Source: Thermoleophilia bacterium UBA6103 (GTDB lineage Bacteria; Actinomycetota; Thermoleophilia; UBA2241). From it: a DNA stretch of 45,198 bases. Shown piece after piece: positions 23,905-31,874 of the stretch. The stretch spans positions 1-45,198 of the forward strand of contig DIWP01000060.1 of NCBI GenBank assembly GCA_002423545.1, in the 5' to 3' direction. Below the pieces are notes generated by a model, which saw nothing but the letters and a program-made list of their open reading frames with translations, searched no databases and was not told the DNA's origin. Position 1 is the first letter of the stretch, and each line of letters starts with the position of its first letter. The translations under genes were made by a program, and so were the position numbers.

Positions 23905-24690
23905 GTGAGGATCCTCTTCGTCGGCGACGTCTTCGGCCGGCCGGGCCGGCAGGCGCTGCTGCGCCGGCTGCCGGGCCTGGTGGCAGAGGCCGGCGTCGAT
24001 CTGGCGATCGTGAACGCCGAGAACGCGGCCAGTGGAGCCGGCATCACGTCGAAGATCGCTCGTGAGCTGCTCGGCGGAGGCGTCGATATCCTCACCACCG
24101 GGAACCATGTATGGCGTCAGCGTGAGGTCTATGAGTTCCTCACCACGGAGGAGCGTATCGTGCGGCCGGCGAACTATCCCTCAGGCTCTCCCGGGCGCGG
24201 CATGACCGTTGTGACGACCCGCGGCGGCGAGCCTGTCGCGGTCATCAACCTGCTGGGGGCGCTGTTCATGGACGCCGGGATCGGCCCGTTCCGCATCGTC
24301 GACCGGCTCGTCGACGAGGCTCGCGCGCGAGCCGACACCGTAGTCGTCGACCTGCATGCGGAGGCAACGAGCGAGAAGGTGGCCATGGGCCACTACCTCG
24401 ACGGTCGCGTGACCGCCTTGATCGGCACGCACACCCATGTGCAGACCGCCGACGAGCGGGTCCTGCCGGGCGGGACCGCCTACATCACCGATGTCGGCAT
24501 GACCGGACCCCTGGAGTCGGTGATCGGGGTGCGTACCGACGTCATCCTGCGCCGCTTTCTCACCGAGATGCCGCAGCAGTTCGTGGTCGCCGACGCGCCG
24601 GTGAGGCTCGACTACGTGCTCGTGGATGCCGCTCCGGACGGGACGGCGCGCGCCATCGAGCGCCACGAGGAGGTCCTCGATGGCGACTGA
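23905..24690 (+). CDS. YmdB-family metallophosphoesterase (cyclic nucleotide phosphodiesterase type)
   Basis: A 261-residue cytoplasmic dinuclear metal enzyme of the YmdB/TIGR00282 family. Bacillus YmdB hydrolyses 2',3'-cyclic nucleotides and affects biofilm and spore decisions; the natural substrate here is unknown. Metal-binding motifs are all visible: GDVFGRPGR, NAENA, TTGNHVW, VDLHAEATSEK and GTHTHVQTADE, followed by the family-typical ITDVGMTGP. GTG start with AGGGTAGGG upstream. It lies alone between the nuo operon and the glycan genes. Confidence 0.9.
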   Translation: MRILFVGDVFGRPGRQALLRRLPGLVAEAGVDLAIVNAENAASGAGITSKIARELLGGGVDILTTGNHVWRQREVYEFLTTEERIVRPANYPSGSPGRGMTVVTTRGGEPVAVINLLGALFMDAGIGPFRIVDRLVDEARARADTVVVDLHAEATSEKVAMGHYLDGRVTALIGTHTHVQTADERVLPGGTAYITDVGMTGPLESVIGVRTDVILRRFLTEMPQQFVVADAPVRLDYVLVDAAPDGTARAIERHEEVLDGD

Positions 24691-24865
24691 GCACTCGGCC
24701 GGGCGTCGTAGCCTAGACGAATATACCGGCCTCCAGGGCCGCCGGGGGGGTACCTACGAGTAAAGCAATCCAGCAGTGCGGCCGACGTCTCAAGTACACG
24801 GCGGCGAGCCTGTTCGGCGATCGAACCGGCCGTGATCCGGGGACGCAGGAGGCGAACCCTCTCGT

Positions 24866-26383
24866 ATGGACAAGGCAACGCTCGAAGAGTGGGCACCCGA
24901 CATAAGCCCGCGTATGGACGTCGGCGTCAACACTGCACTGCACAAGGATGCCTCGTCGCCGTCGGCGGCGCGGACGGCCGTCACGGCCGCCGCCGACGCG
25001 CTGGCGCTCGCCCTGGCGGCGTTCGCCACCGGCGCCGTGGTCGAGCTGCTCGCCGGCGTGCCGCTCCTGCGCCGCCTCTTTGCGGCGTTCCCCTCTGACG
25101 GCCTCGACGACATCGTCTTCTTCCTCACGCTGATCCCCTTCTGGCTGTTCATGCTCTACATGTTCGGCCTCTACAAGGCGCCGGCCTCGAGCCTGCGCGG
25201 CACCTCGATCAGCGACGCCGGCAAGGGCATCACGGCGCTCAGCATGGGCAGCTGGGTGCTGGCCATCGTGCTGGTCATGATCCTGCAGCTGAACGCGCCG
25301 CTGGCGGCGCTCATGGTCTACTGGGCGGCGATCTGCGTCGCCGTGCCACTGGCCCGCTGGATCGCCCGCGAGACGATCTGGCGCCGGCGCGAGTTCGAGG
25401 AGAAGGTCCTGATCGTCGGCGCCGGCGCCGTGGGCCACACGGTGGCCGCCAAGATCGACAAGCATCCGGAGTACCACATCAAGCTCGTCGGCTTCCTCGA
25501 CGACGGCGACCCGCTGCCCAACGGCAGCGGCCCGTCGGTGCCGGTCGTCGGCTCGCTGCACGACCTCGAGCAGATCGTGCGCGACGAGTCGATCAACCGC
25601 GTCATCCTGGCCTTCTCCCAGGCGCAGCACCAGGAGTTCCTGACCATCACCCGCATCTGCGCCGAGTACAACGTCAAGGTCAACATCGTGCCGCGGCTCT
25701 TCGAGGTCCTCAGCTCGCGCGCCGGCGTCGACGACCTGGAGGGCATCCCGCTCCTCGACGTGGCCCAGGTGGAGCTCGGTCAGGTCAACATGCTCATCAA
25801 GCGCCTCTTCGACCTCCTCGTGGGAGGCCTCCTGACGATCCTCTGCCTGCCGCTGTTCGCCGTCATCGCGCTGGCCATCAAGATCGACTCGCGCGGCCCG
25901 GTCTTCTTCCGCCAGGAGCGCATGGGCCGCAACGGACGCGTGTTCCGCATCTTCAAGTTCCGCTCCATGGTGGTCGGCGCCCAGGACATGCGCGAGGATC
26001 TGGCCGACCGGAACGAGTACTCGGGTCCCATGTTCAAGATGAAGCGGGACCCGCGCGTGACTCGTGTCGGGGCGTTCCTGCGCAAGACGAGCCTCGACGA
26101 GCTGCCGCAGCTCTTCAACGTGCTCAAGGGAGACATGAGCCTGGTGGGTCCGCGGCCTCTCTGGGTCGAGGAGGCCAAGCAGTGCCGCGGCTGGAGCAAG
26201 AAGCGGCTGCACATCACCCCCGGCATCACCGGCCTCTGGCAGGTGATGGGCCGCAACGACATCCCCTTCGACGAGATGGTCAAGCTCGACTACTTCTACG
26301 TCACCGGCTGGAGCCTGGGGTGGGATATCCGCCTCCTCTTTGAGACGATACCGGTGGTGCTGGGACGGCGCGGCGCGTACTGA
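24866..26383 (+). CDS. Polyprenyl-phosphate sugar-phosphate transferase (WbaP/exopolysaccharide type)
   Basis: A 505-residue membrane protein that would start a glycan repeat by moving a sugar-1-phosphate from its nucleotide to undecaprenyl phosphate. The N-terminal half has about four membrane helices (residues 35-170), then a CoA-binding-like Rossmann domain (VLIVGAGAVGHTVAAKID). The C-terminal half is the catalytic domain: a membrane-inserted helix, PVFFRQERMGRNGRVFRIFK, KFRSM, KTSLDELPQLFNVLKGDMSL, VGPRP, TPGITGLWQVMGRND and a KLDYFY segment. The sugar specificity cannot be read. AGGAGG lies 13 bases before ATG, a slightly long spacing. It heads the fcl-gmd group. Confidence 0.93.
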   Translation: MDKATLEEWAPDISPRMDVGVNTALHKDASSPSAARTAVTAAADALALALAAFATGAVVELLAGVPLLRRLFAAFPSDGLDDIVFFLTLIPFWLFMLYMFGLYKAPASSLRGTSISDAGKGITALSMGSWVLAIVLVMILQLNAPLAALMVYWAAICVAVPLARWIARETIWRRREFEEKVLIVGAGAVGHTVAAKIDKHPEYHIKLVGFLDDGDPLPNGSGPSVPVVGSLHDLEQIVRDESINRVILAFSQAQHQEFLTITRICAEYNVKVNIVPRLFEVLSSRAGVDDLEGIPLLDVAQVELGQVNMLIKRLFDLLVGGLLTILCLPLFAVIALAIKIDSRGPVFFRQERMGRNGRVFRIFKFRSMVVGAQDMREDLADRNEYSGPMFKMKRDPRVTRVGAFLRKTSLDELPQLFNVLKGDMSLVGPRPLWVEEAKQCRGWSKKRLHITPGITGLWQVMGRNDIPFDEMVKLDYFYVTGWSLGWDIRLLFETIPVVLGRRGAY

Positions 26384-26442
26384 GACCCGGCCTGCCGAGC
26401 GCCGCCGCGCTGCCGGTCGATGCCACGTAGGAGGGATGTCAG

Positions 26443-27468
26443 ATGGACCAGCCACCCGAGGCCACGCGTGTGTATCTGGCGGGGCACACTGGTCTTGTCG
26501 GCTCCGCCGTGCATCGCGCCCTGCAGCGTCACGGGTCCAGCGACATCATCACCTGCGACGAGTGCGACCTCGATCTCACCGATCAGCAGGCCACGCGCCA
26601 CTTCTTCGCCCGGGAACGCCCCGATGCCGTCATCATCGCGGCGGCCAAGGTCGGCGGCATCATGGCAAACTGGGAGCAGCCCTACGAGTTCGTCGCCATC
26701 AACCTGGCCATCGAGCTCAACCTCATCGAGTGCGCCTTCCGTAGCGGCGTGCGCCGTCTGGTCTTCCTCGGCAGCTCGTGCATCTATCCGCGTGAGGCGC
26801 CGCAGCCGCTGCGCGAGGAGTATCTGCTCACCGGGCCGCTGGAGGAGACCAACCGGCCCTACGCCATCGCCAAGATCGCCGGCATCGAGCTCTGTCGCAG
26901 CCTCAACCGCGAGTACGGCACCGACTATCTCTCGCTGATGCCGACCAACCTCTACGGGCCCGGCGACAACTTCGACCTGCGCACGAGCCACGCCATGCCG
27001 GCCCTGATCCGCCGCTTTCACGAGGCAAAGGTCGGCGTGCCGGACGAGGACGGCCGGCCCAGACGACCGCAGGCTCCGGTCGTCCTGTGGGGCAGCGGGA
27101 CGCCGCGGCGTGAGTTCCTGCACGTCGACGACGTCGCCGAGGCGATCGTCTTCGCGCTGCGCCAGGTGCCGGCGGCCGAGGTGCCCGACGGCATGCTGAA
27201 CGCGGGCGTCGGTGAAGATCAGACGATCGCCGAGCTGGCCGTTCTGGTGCAGCGCGTCGTCGGTCATGAGGGCCCGATCGAGTGGGATGCCGGCAAGCCT
27301 GACGGCACGCCACAGAAGCTGCTCGACGTGTCGCGTATCAAGGGCCTCGGCTGGGCGCCGGCGGTCGGGCTTGAAGAGGGCATCCGGCGCACCTACCGGT
27401 GGTACGTGGAGACCTGTACGGCGCCGGACGGGACGTTCCGCGATCCCCGGCGACCGGCATCGGTCTGA
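26443..27468 (+). CDS. fcl: GDP-L-fucose synthase
   Basis: A 341-residue short-chain dehydrogenase that epimerises and reduces GDP-4-keto-6-deoxymannose to GDP-L-fucose with NADPH. It has a variant GxxGxxG motif (YLAGHTGLVGSAV), AAKVGGIMAN, the catalytic SSCIYP, and YAIAKIAGIE with the YxxxK pair. The ribosome binding site is GGAGGG. Its substrate is made by the gmd gene immediately downstream, so the two form one pathway; no GDP-mannose-making gene is in the window. Confidence 0.93.
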   Translation: MDQPPEATRVYLAGHTGLVGSAVHRALQRHGSSDIITCDECDLDLTDQQATRHFFARERPDAVIIAAAKVGGIMANWEQPYEFVAINLAIELNLIECAFRSGVRRLVFLGSSCIYPREAPQPLREEYLLTGPLEETNRPYAIAKIAGIELCRSLNREYGTDYLSLMPTNLYGPGDNFDLRTSHAMPALIRRFHEAKVGVPDEDGRPRRPQAPVVLWGSGTPRREFLHVDDVAEAIVFALRQVPAAEVPDGMLNAGVGEDQTIAELAVLVQRVVGHEGPIEWDAGKPDGTPQKLLDVSRIKGLGWAPAVGLEEGIRRTYRWYVETCTAPDGTFRDPRRPASV

Positions 27469-27540
27469 CCTGACGGGAGCCGCCCGGCGCGCGCCGCCGC
27501 ACGAGCCGCGGTCGGCGCCACGACACGAAGAGGAGAGACG

Positions 27541-28707
27541 ATGGCCAGAGTCGCGCTCATCACCGGCATCACCGGCCAGGACGGGGCCTATCTGGCCGAG
27601 CTGCTCCTGTCCAAGGGGTACGAGGTGCACGGCATCAAGCGCCGGGCCAGCCTCTTCAACACCGACCGCGTCGACCACCTCTACAAGGACCCGCACGAGT
27701 CGGGCGTGCGCTTCTTCATGCACTACGGCGACCTCACAGACGCCACCAATCTCATCCGCATCGTGCAGGAGACACGGCCCGACGAGCTCTACAACCTGGC
27801 CGCCCAGAGCCACGTCCAGGTGAGCTTCGAGACGCCGGAGTACACCGCCAACTCAGACGCGCTGGGGACCCTGAGGCTGCTCGAGGCGCTGCGCATCCTC
27901 GACCTGGGTACCACGACCCGCTTCTACCAGGCCTCGACCTCCGAGATGTTCGGGCTCGTACAGGAGACGCCACAGCGGGAGACGACGCCGTTCTACCCCC
28001 GCAGCCCGTACGGGGCCGCCAAGGTCTACGGTTACTGGGTCACGGTCAACTACCGTGAGGCGTACGGCTTCCACGCGTCCAACGGCATCCTGTTCAACCA
28101 CGAGAGCCCCATCCGCGGCGAGACCTTTGTGACCCGCAAGATCACGCGGGCGGTGGCGCGCATCGCGCTGGGCCTCGGTGACGGACTCTACCTGGGCAAC
28201 CTCGACTCGCTGCGGGACTGGGGCCACGCCCGCGACTACGTCCGCGCCATGTGGCTGATGATGCAGCAGGACGAGCCCGACGACTACGTGATCGCGACCG
28301 GCGAGCAGCACTCGGTGCGGGAGCTGGTGGAGCTGGCCTTCGCGGAGGTGGGTCTCAAGGTGGTGTTCCGTGGCGACGGCGTCGACGAGGTCGGGGTGCT
28401 CGACGCCGTCGACCAGCAGCTTCTCGATGAGGCACGGAGCCGCTTCGGCTCTGCGGCCGCGGCCGGCGACTGCGGATCGCTGGCGCCCGGTCGCATCCTG
28501 GTCCGCGTCGACAAGCGCTACTTCCGGCCCACCGAGGTGGCGACGCTGCTGGGTGACGCGTCGAAGGCACGCCGCCGGTTCGGCTGGGAGCCGGTCGTGA
28601 GCTTCCCTCAGCTCGTACACGAGATGGTGTGGCAGGACGTGGAGCAGGCGCAGCGGGCCGGACTGCTGGCCGCCGAGGGCTTTTCGGTCAACGAGCCGCA
28701 GGAGTAG
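27541..28707 (+). CDS. gmd: GDP-mannose 4,6-dehydratase
   Basis: A 388-residue NADP-dependent dehydratase that converts GDP-mannose to GDP-4-keto-6-deoxymannose. The motifs are ALITGITGQDGAYLAELLL, HGIKRRASLFNTDRVDHLY, LAAQSHVQVSFE, ASTSEMFG and YGAAKVYGYW (YxxxK), then GILFNHESPIRGETFVTRKI. AGAGGAGAG lies before ATG. Its stop is TAG, and its last 20 bases overlap the 3' end of the convergent GT87 gene. Confidence 0.95.
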   Translation: MARVALITGITGQDGAYLAELLLSKGYEVHGIKRRASLFNTDRVDHLYKDPHESGVRFFMHYGDLTDATNLIRIVQETRPDELYNLAAQSHVQVSFETPEYTANSDALGTLRLLEALRILDLGTTTRFYQASTSEMFGLVQETPQRETTPFYPRSPYGAAKVYGYWVTVNYREAYGFHASNGILFNHESPIRGETFVTRKITRAVARIALGLGDGLYLGNLDSLRDWGHARDYVRAMWLMMQQDEPDDYVIATGEQHSVRELVELAFAEVGLKVVFRGDGVDEVGVLDAVDQQLLDEARSRFGSAAAAGDCGSLAPGRILVRVDKRYFRPTEVATLLGDASKARRRFGWEPVVSFPQLVHEMVWQDVEQAQRAGLLAAEGFSVNEPQE

Positions 28708-30052
28708 TCTGCGGCTCCTCCTGTGTCGTCTCGGGCTCGATGGCGGCCCGGCGTCGTCGCCTCGCGTGGGACTCACACCTACCGAGCCTGACCAGGCGCA
28801 CCACGGCAAGCATGAACGTGGCCAGAAGGACCACGTTGCGGGCCGCCAGCCACAGGATGGCCGGGGTCTCGAGGTAGACAAGACCCCAGTACTTGCCGGG
28901 GAAGCCGATCTGCGTCAGCAGTAGGGTGAGGAAGCCGAGGCCGCCGAGCCACGGGTCGCGCACCAGGACCAGCGGCACCAGCGGCACGAGCCAGATCAGG
29001 AACTGCGGCGAGAGGACCTTGCCGAAGGCCATGCCGGCCAGGATCAGCGTGAAGGCGGCGGTGGGGATCAGGTCGGGCTGCTGCGCCAGGACCGACCGGC
29101 GCCGCCAGATGAGCCAGGTCACGGCGGCCAGTGAGACGAGCATGAGCGCCGTACCGGCGCCGGCGACCGTACCGGCGCCGGTCGCCTCGATGCCCTGCGA
29201 CCCGAACGACGTGACGATCGCCACCTGCATGCGGTCGAGGGCGTGGCCGAGCAGGAACGGCGTGGACAGCAGGCTCTCGATCTGCAGCGGCCGGTCGAGG
29301 TGGTAGGTGAAGACGTGCAGGACGCCGCCCGGTGCGGCGACGGCGTAGGGGATGAACGGCAGGGCGGCGGCGACCGCGAAGACGCCCATCGCCGCCAGCA
29401 TCCTCCGCGGTCGTCCGGCCAGGATCAGCACCAGTGGCAGCAGGACGAGCGGCGTGAGCTTGAGGGCGAAGCCCAGGCCGAGCGCGAAGGCGGCCGGCAG
29501 GGAACGCCCGCGGCAGAGAGACAGCACCGTCGCCGCCAGGCAGAGCGCCACTGCCATGTCGAAGCGGTTCTCGACGATGGTGCCGATGGCGGCCACCGCC
29601 GCCGGTGCGGCCACCGCTACGATCCAGGTGCGCGGTCCGCCGAGCCACAGGCCGGCGGCCGTGAGCACCACGACGACGACGGTGGCCACTGTGAAGGCGT
29701 ACATCAGGACGCTGAACCAGTGCACGTACGCGGCGTAGTCACCGACGTGGCCCGGCAGCGCGAAGAGCGCCGGCGCCAGCGGCGGGTACTCCAGATCGAA
29801 GTCGAGGTACGGCAGTCCGCCCTCGGCCATGGCGATGGCGTGCTCCTGGTAGATGCTGATGTCTGACACGTCGTACTGCCCGTACCAGAGGTTGGGGAAG
29901 ACGATCGCGAAGACGACGGTGACGAGGGCGATCGCCAGGGCCGTCGGCGGGATGGCGTACCACCAGAACGCCGGCCCCGAGACGAGCTCCTGACCCGCTC
30001 CCCGATCGGTGAGCGGGCCGTGTGCCGGCAGCGGTGACTGCGGCGCGTTCAT
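28688..30052 (-). CDS. GT87-like (DUF2029) membrane mannosyltransferase-like protein
   Basis: A 454-residue protein with about ten membrane helices, resembling the DUF2029/GT87 polyprenyl-phosphate-mannose-dependent transferases of actinobacteria. Supporting features are an acidic motif after the first helix (QYDVSDISIYQEHAIAMAEG, then GLPYLDFDLEYPP), typical of GT-C enzymes, and LGFALKLTPLVLLPL. The C-terminus is basic then acidic and soluble. The family assignment is by pattern, the sugar donor unknown. It follows the GtrA-like gene by 36 bases on the same strand. Confidence 0.75.
   Translation of the reverse strand: MNAPQSPLPAHGPLTDRGAGQELVSGPAFWWYAIPPTALAIALVTVVFAIVFPNLWYGQYDVSDISIYQEHAIAMAEGGLPYLDFDLEYPPLAPALFALPGHVGDYAAYVHWFSVLMYAFTVATVVVVVLTAAGLWLGGPRTWIVAVAAPAAVAAIGTIVENRFDMAVALCLAATVLSLCRGRSLPAAFALGLGFALKLTPLVLLPLVLILAGRPRRMLAAMGVFAVAAALPFIPYAVAAPGGVLHVFTYHLDRPLQIESLLSTPFLLGHALDRMQVAIVTSFGSQGIEATGAGTVAGAGTALMLVSLAAVTWLIWRRRSVLAQQPDLIPTAAFTLILAGMAFGKVLSPQFLIWLVPLVPLVLVRDPWLGGLGFLTLLLTQIGFPGKYWGLVYLETPAILWLAARNVVLLATFMLAVVRLVRLGRCESHARRRRRAAIEPETTQEEPQTTPAAR
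28693..28717. terminator. Bidirectional hairpin over the gmd/GT87 convergent ends
   Basis: GAGCCGCA (28693-28700) and TGCGGCTC (28710-28717) form a perfect 8-base stem with a 9-base loop. It spans the gmd stop and lies inside the overlapping end of the minus-strand gene, so it could terminate both transcripts. Confidence 0.5.
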
Positions 30053-30088
30053 GGCGGGGCGGGTGGTGTCACCGTCAGTGGAGTGCGT

Positions 30089-30709
30089 TCATCGGAACGC
30101 CCAGAACTTGCTGCCCAGGAAGTTGATCGGCATGACGCAGGCGATGGCCAGCAGCTCGCTGAGATGCTCACCGAGGTCGCCCCACTCGTGCAGGACGGTG
30201 TAGAGGAACACGTTGAGCCCCAGGCCGACGCAACTGACCAGGAAGAACCGGCCGAAGTGCGGGATCAGCGGCCCGGTGTGACGGAACGTCCAGCGACGGT
30301 TCAGGATGAAGTTGCTGACCACGGCCACGCAGAACGCGATGCCGCTGGCCACCTGTTCCACGAGCAGCGGCCGGGTGCCGGCCGCCTTGACGTACGCGTA
30401 GATGATGATGCTGAAGACCGCCAGGTTGACGACCGTGCCGGCGCCGCCGACGATGGCGAACTTTACGAACTGACGCAGCCACGGGGGCAGGCCGGCCAGT
30501 TGCCCGCCCGCCCGACCGGACGCGGCGCTGCGATTGTCGGGACCCGCCGAAGTGGCGGGGATGGTGTGAGTGGTCGCGTCGGGCGCGGTGACGTCGTCGG
30601 TGTGCGCCGGGTGCGGCGCCGGAGGTGCGGAAGCGCCGACCCCTCCTGTGCTCGCCTGGGTATCGAGCAGACCGGCTCTCTGGGGCTCCGTTCCGTGTCG
30701 GACGGTCAC
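30089..30709 (-). CDS. GtrA-like family membrane protein
   Basis: A 206-residue protein. Residues 1-75 are Pro/Ala/Thr-rich and probably disordered. Four membrane helices follow with the GtrA signature: LRQFVKFAIVGGAGTVVNLA, NFILNRRWTFR and the terminal NFLGSKFWAFR. GtrA proteins are thought to move polyprenyl-linked sugars across the membrane for glycan decoration. The GTG overlaps the upstream HAD gene stop (GTGA). It fits with the neighbouring GT87 gene in cell-envelope glycosylation. Confidence 0.88.
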   Translation of the reverse strand: MTVRHGTEPQRAGLLDTQASTGGVGASAPPAPHPAHTDDVTAPDATTHTIPATSAGPDNRSAASGRAGGQLAGLPPWLRQFVKFAIVGGAGTVVNLAVFSIIIYAYVKAAGTRPLLVEQVASGIAFCVAVVSNFILNRRWTFRHTGPLIPHFGRFFLVSCVGLGLNVFLYTVLHEWGDLGEHLSELLAIACVMPINFLGSKFWAFR

Positions 30710-31113
30710 GTGGCCCGCTCCAGCTCGGCCATCATGCCGATGAACGACTCGAACGGGCGGTACGGGATGCCGTGCTTCTCACAGGGCCCCCGCAGGCCGC
30801 CGCTGACCACCACGACCCGGGCGCCGCGCGACACCAGCTCTTCGAGGAAGCCGGCGAAGCCGTCGCGCAGCGTGGCAGCCGCCACGACGATCTCGAGCAG
30901 ACGCTCTCGGGGAACACGGATGAGACCGGACTGGATGCGGAAGGCAGCCGTGCGGCTGATCTCGCCGCGCAGCATGGGCGCCTCGCTCTCCAACCAGGCG
31001 TCGCCGGTGGTCTGCTGCAGCAGGATGTCGTTGCAGTCCTGCGCCGTGATGGTGTCGTCGAAGTCGAGTGCCACCAGCAGGTGGTCGAGACGTGTCGCGG
31101 CAGCTGCAGACAT
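30706..31113 (-). CDS. HAD-type phosphatase paralogue with an internal deletion
   Basis: A 135-residue protein closely similar to the 222-residue HAD protein encoded just upstream. It keeps the nucleophile motif (LDFDDTITAQDCNDILLQQ), the cap region (GEISRTAAFRIQSGLIRVPR) and motif II (VVVVSGGLR). It then jumps directly to the C-terminal segment (GPCEKHGIPYRPFESF). The roughly 87 residues in between, which in the paralogue hold the GDGDGD metal-binding motif, are missing while the frame is kept. Phosphatase activity is therefore unlikely. It may be a decaying duplicate or a binding or regulatory remnant. It overlaps GtrA by four bases. Confidence 0.7.
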   Translation of the reverse strand: MSAAAATRLDHLLVALDFDDTITAQDCNDILLQQTTGDAWLESEAPMLRGEISRTAAFRIQSGLIRVPRERLLEIVVAAATLRDGFAGFLEELVSRGARVVVVSGGLRGPCEKHGIPYRPFESFIGMMAELERAT

Positions 31114-31130
31114 GACGTGGTGCGCCCGGC

Positions 31131-31799
31131 TCAGCGGGACGCCGCCGTGGCTTCGAGGGCGGCGAGAGCGTCGGCGTAGCCGTCGAACGGGTGGAAGGCG
31201 ATGCCCTCGCGGGCACAGAGACCGGCCAGCCGTCGCCGTGCGAAGACGATGTCGGCGTGCCGGGCGAGGCAGAGGTCTCCGTCGCCGTCGCCGAACACGG
31301 CGACCCGGACCTCGCCGTTGCGCACGTGCCGGAGCACATGGGCCTTGCAGTGCTCGCAGCGCTCGCAGGCCAGCGCCAGCGTGTTGAAGCCGACATCGTA
31401 GCCGGTCCGCGGGTCGCCGAGCAGCTCGCTGGCGTGGATCTCCACGGCTGGCAGACGCTCGCGCTCCCAGACCGCGGCGATGGCCTCGCGCAGGCCGTCG
31501 CTGACGATCACCACGCGGGCGCCGCCGTCGAGCAGGCCGGCGAGGAAGTCGCGGAAGCCGGGCCGCAGGCGGGCGGCGGCGACCGTCATGGCCAGCAGCT
31601 CGGGGCGCGGCACGCGCAGCAGGCCGATCTGCCGTCTGAAGGCCTCATTGGGGGAGATCTCGCCGCGCTGCATGGCCTCGTCGCTGACGCGCCAGGCGTC
31701 GCCGACGGCCTGCTGCAGGACGACCTCGTTGCAGTCGTCCACAGTGATGGTGCCGTCGTAGTCGAGGATCACGAGCAGGCGCTCGAAAGGAGTCGTCAT
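31131..31799 (-). CDS. HAD-superfamily phosphatase (MtnX/phosphoserine phosphatase-like)
   Basis: A 222-residue HAD-IB type phosphatase with all four motifs: LDYDGTITVDDCNEVVLQQ (nucleophile Asp), VVIVSDGLR (motif II Ser), a conserved lysine in CKAHVLRH and VFGDGDGDLCLARHADIVFA (metal-binding aspartates). A CxxCxxC-like group (CERCEHCK) may bind a metal, as seen in some MtnX-like proteins. The substrate is unknown. The ATG lies just left of the ileS promoter region, so the HAD-HAD-GtrA-GT87 string is divergent from ileS. Confidence 0.85.
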   Translation of the reverse strand: MTTPFERLLVILDYDGTITVDDCNEVVLQQAVGDAWRVSDEAMQRGEISPNEAFRRQIGLLRVPRPELLAMTVAAARLRPGFRDFLAGLLDGGARVVIVSDGLREAIAAVWERERLPAVEIHASELLGDPRTGYDVGFNTLALACERCEHCKAHVLRHVRNGEVRVAVFGDGDGDLCLARHADIVFARRRLAGLCAREGIAFHPFDGYADALAALEATAASR

Positions 31800-31818
31800 G
31801 GGGCGATTGTACCCTGTC

Positions 31819-31827
31819 TGGTAGAAT
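31819..31827 (+). promoter_or_regulatory. Extended -10 promoter of ileS
   Basis: TGGTAGAAT is an extended -10 element (TGnTAGAAT), about 48 bases before the ileS start. No convincing -35 box is present. The remaining leader of about 40 bases is far too short for a T-box. Confidence 0.5.
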
Positions 31828-31874
31828 GAGCCGCCCGATCCACGGGTGGTCTCTCTACTCCAAGCGGTGATCCC

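Noticed and set aside
24691..24865. Possible cyclic dinucleotide riboswitch before the sugar-phosphate transferase gene
   Set aside because: A few AAAGC-like bases are present but the conserved core and paired stems of c-di-GMP or c-di-AMP riboswitches are not. I see no clear promoter either.
31800..31874. T-box riboswitch before ileS
   Set aside because: The leader is only about 40 bases and lacks a T-box sequence or long stem.
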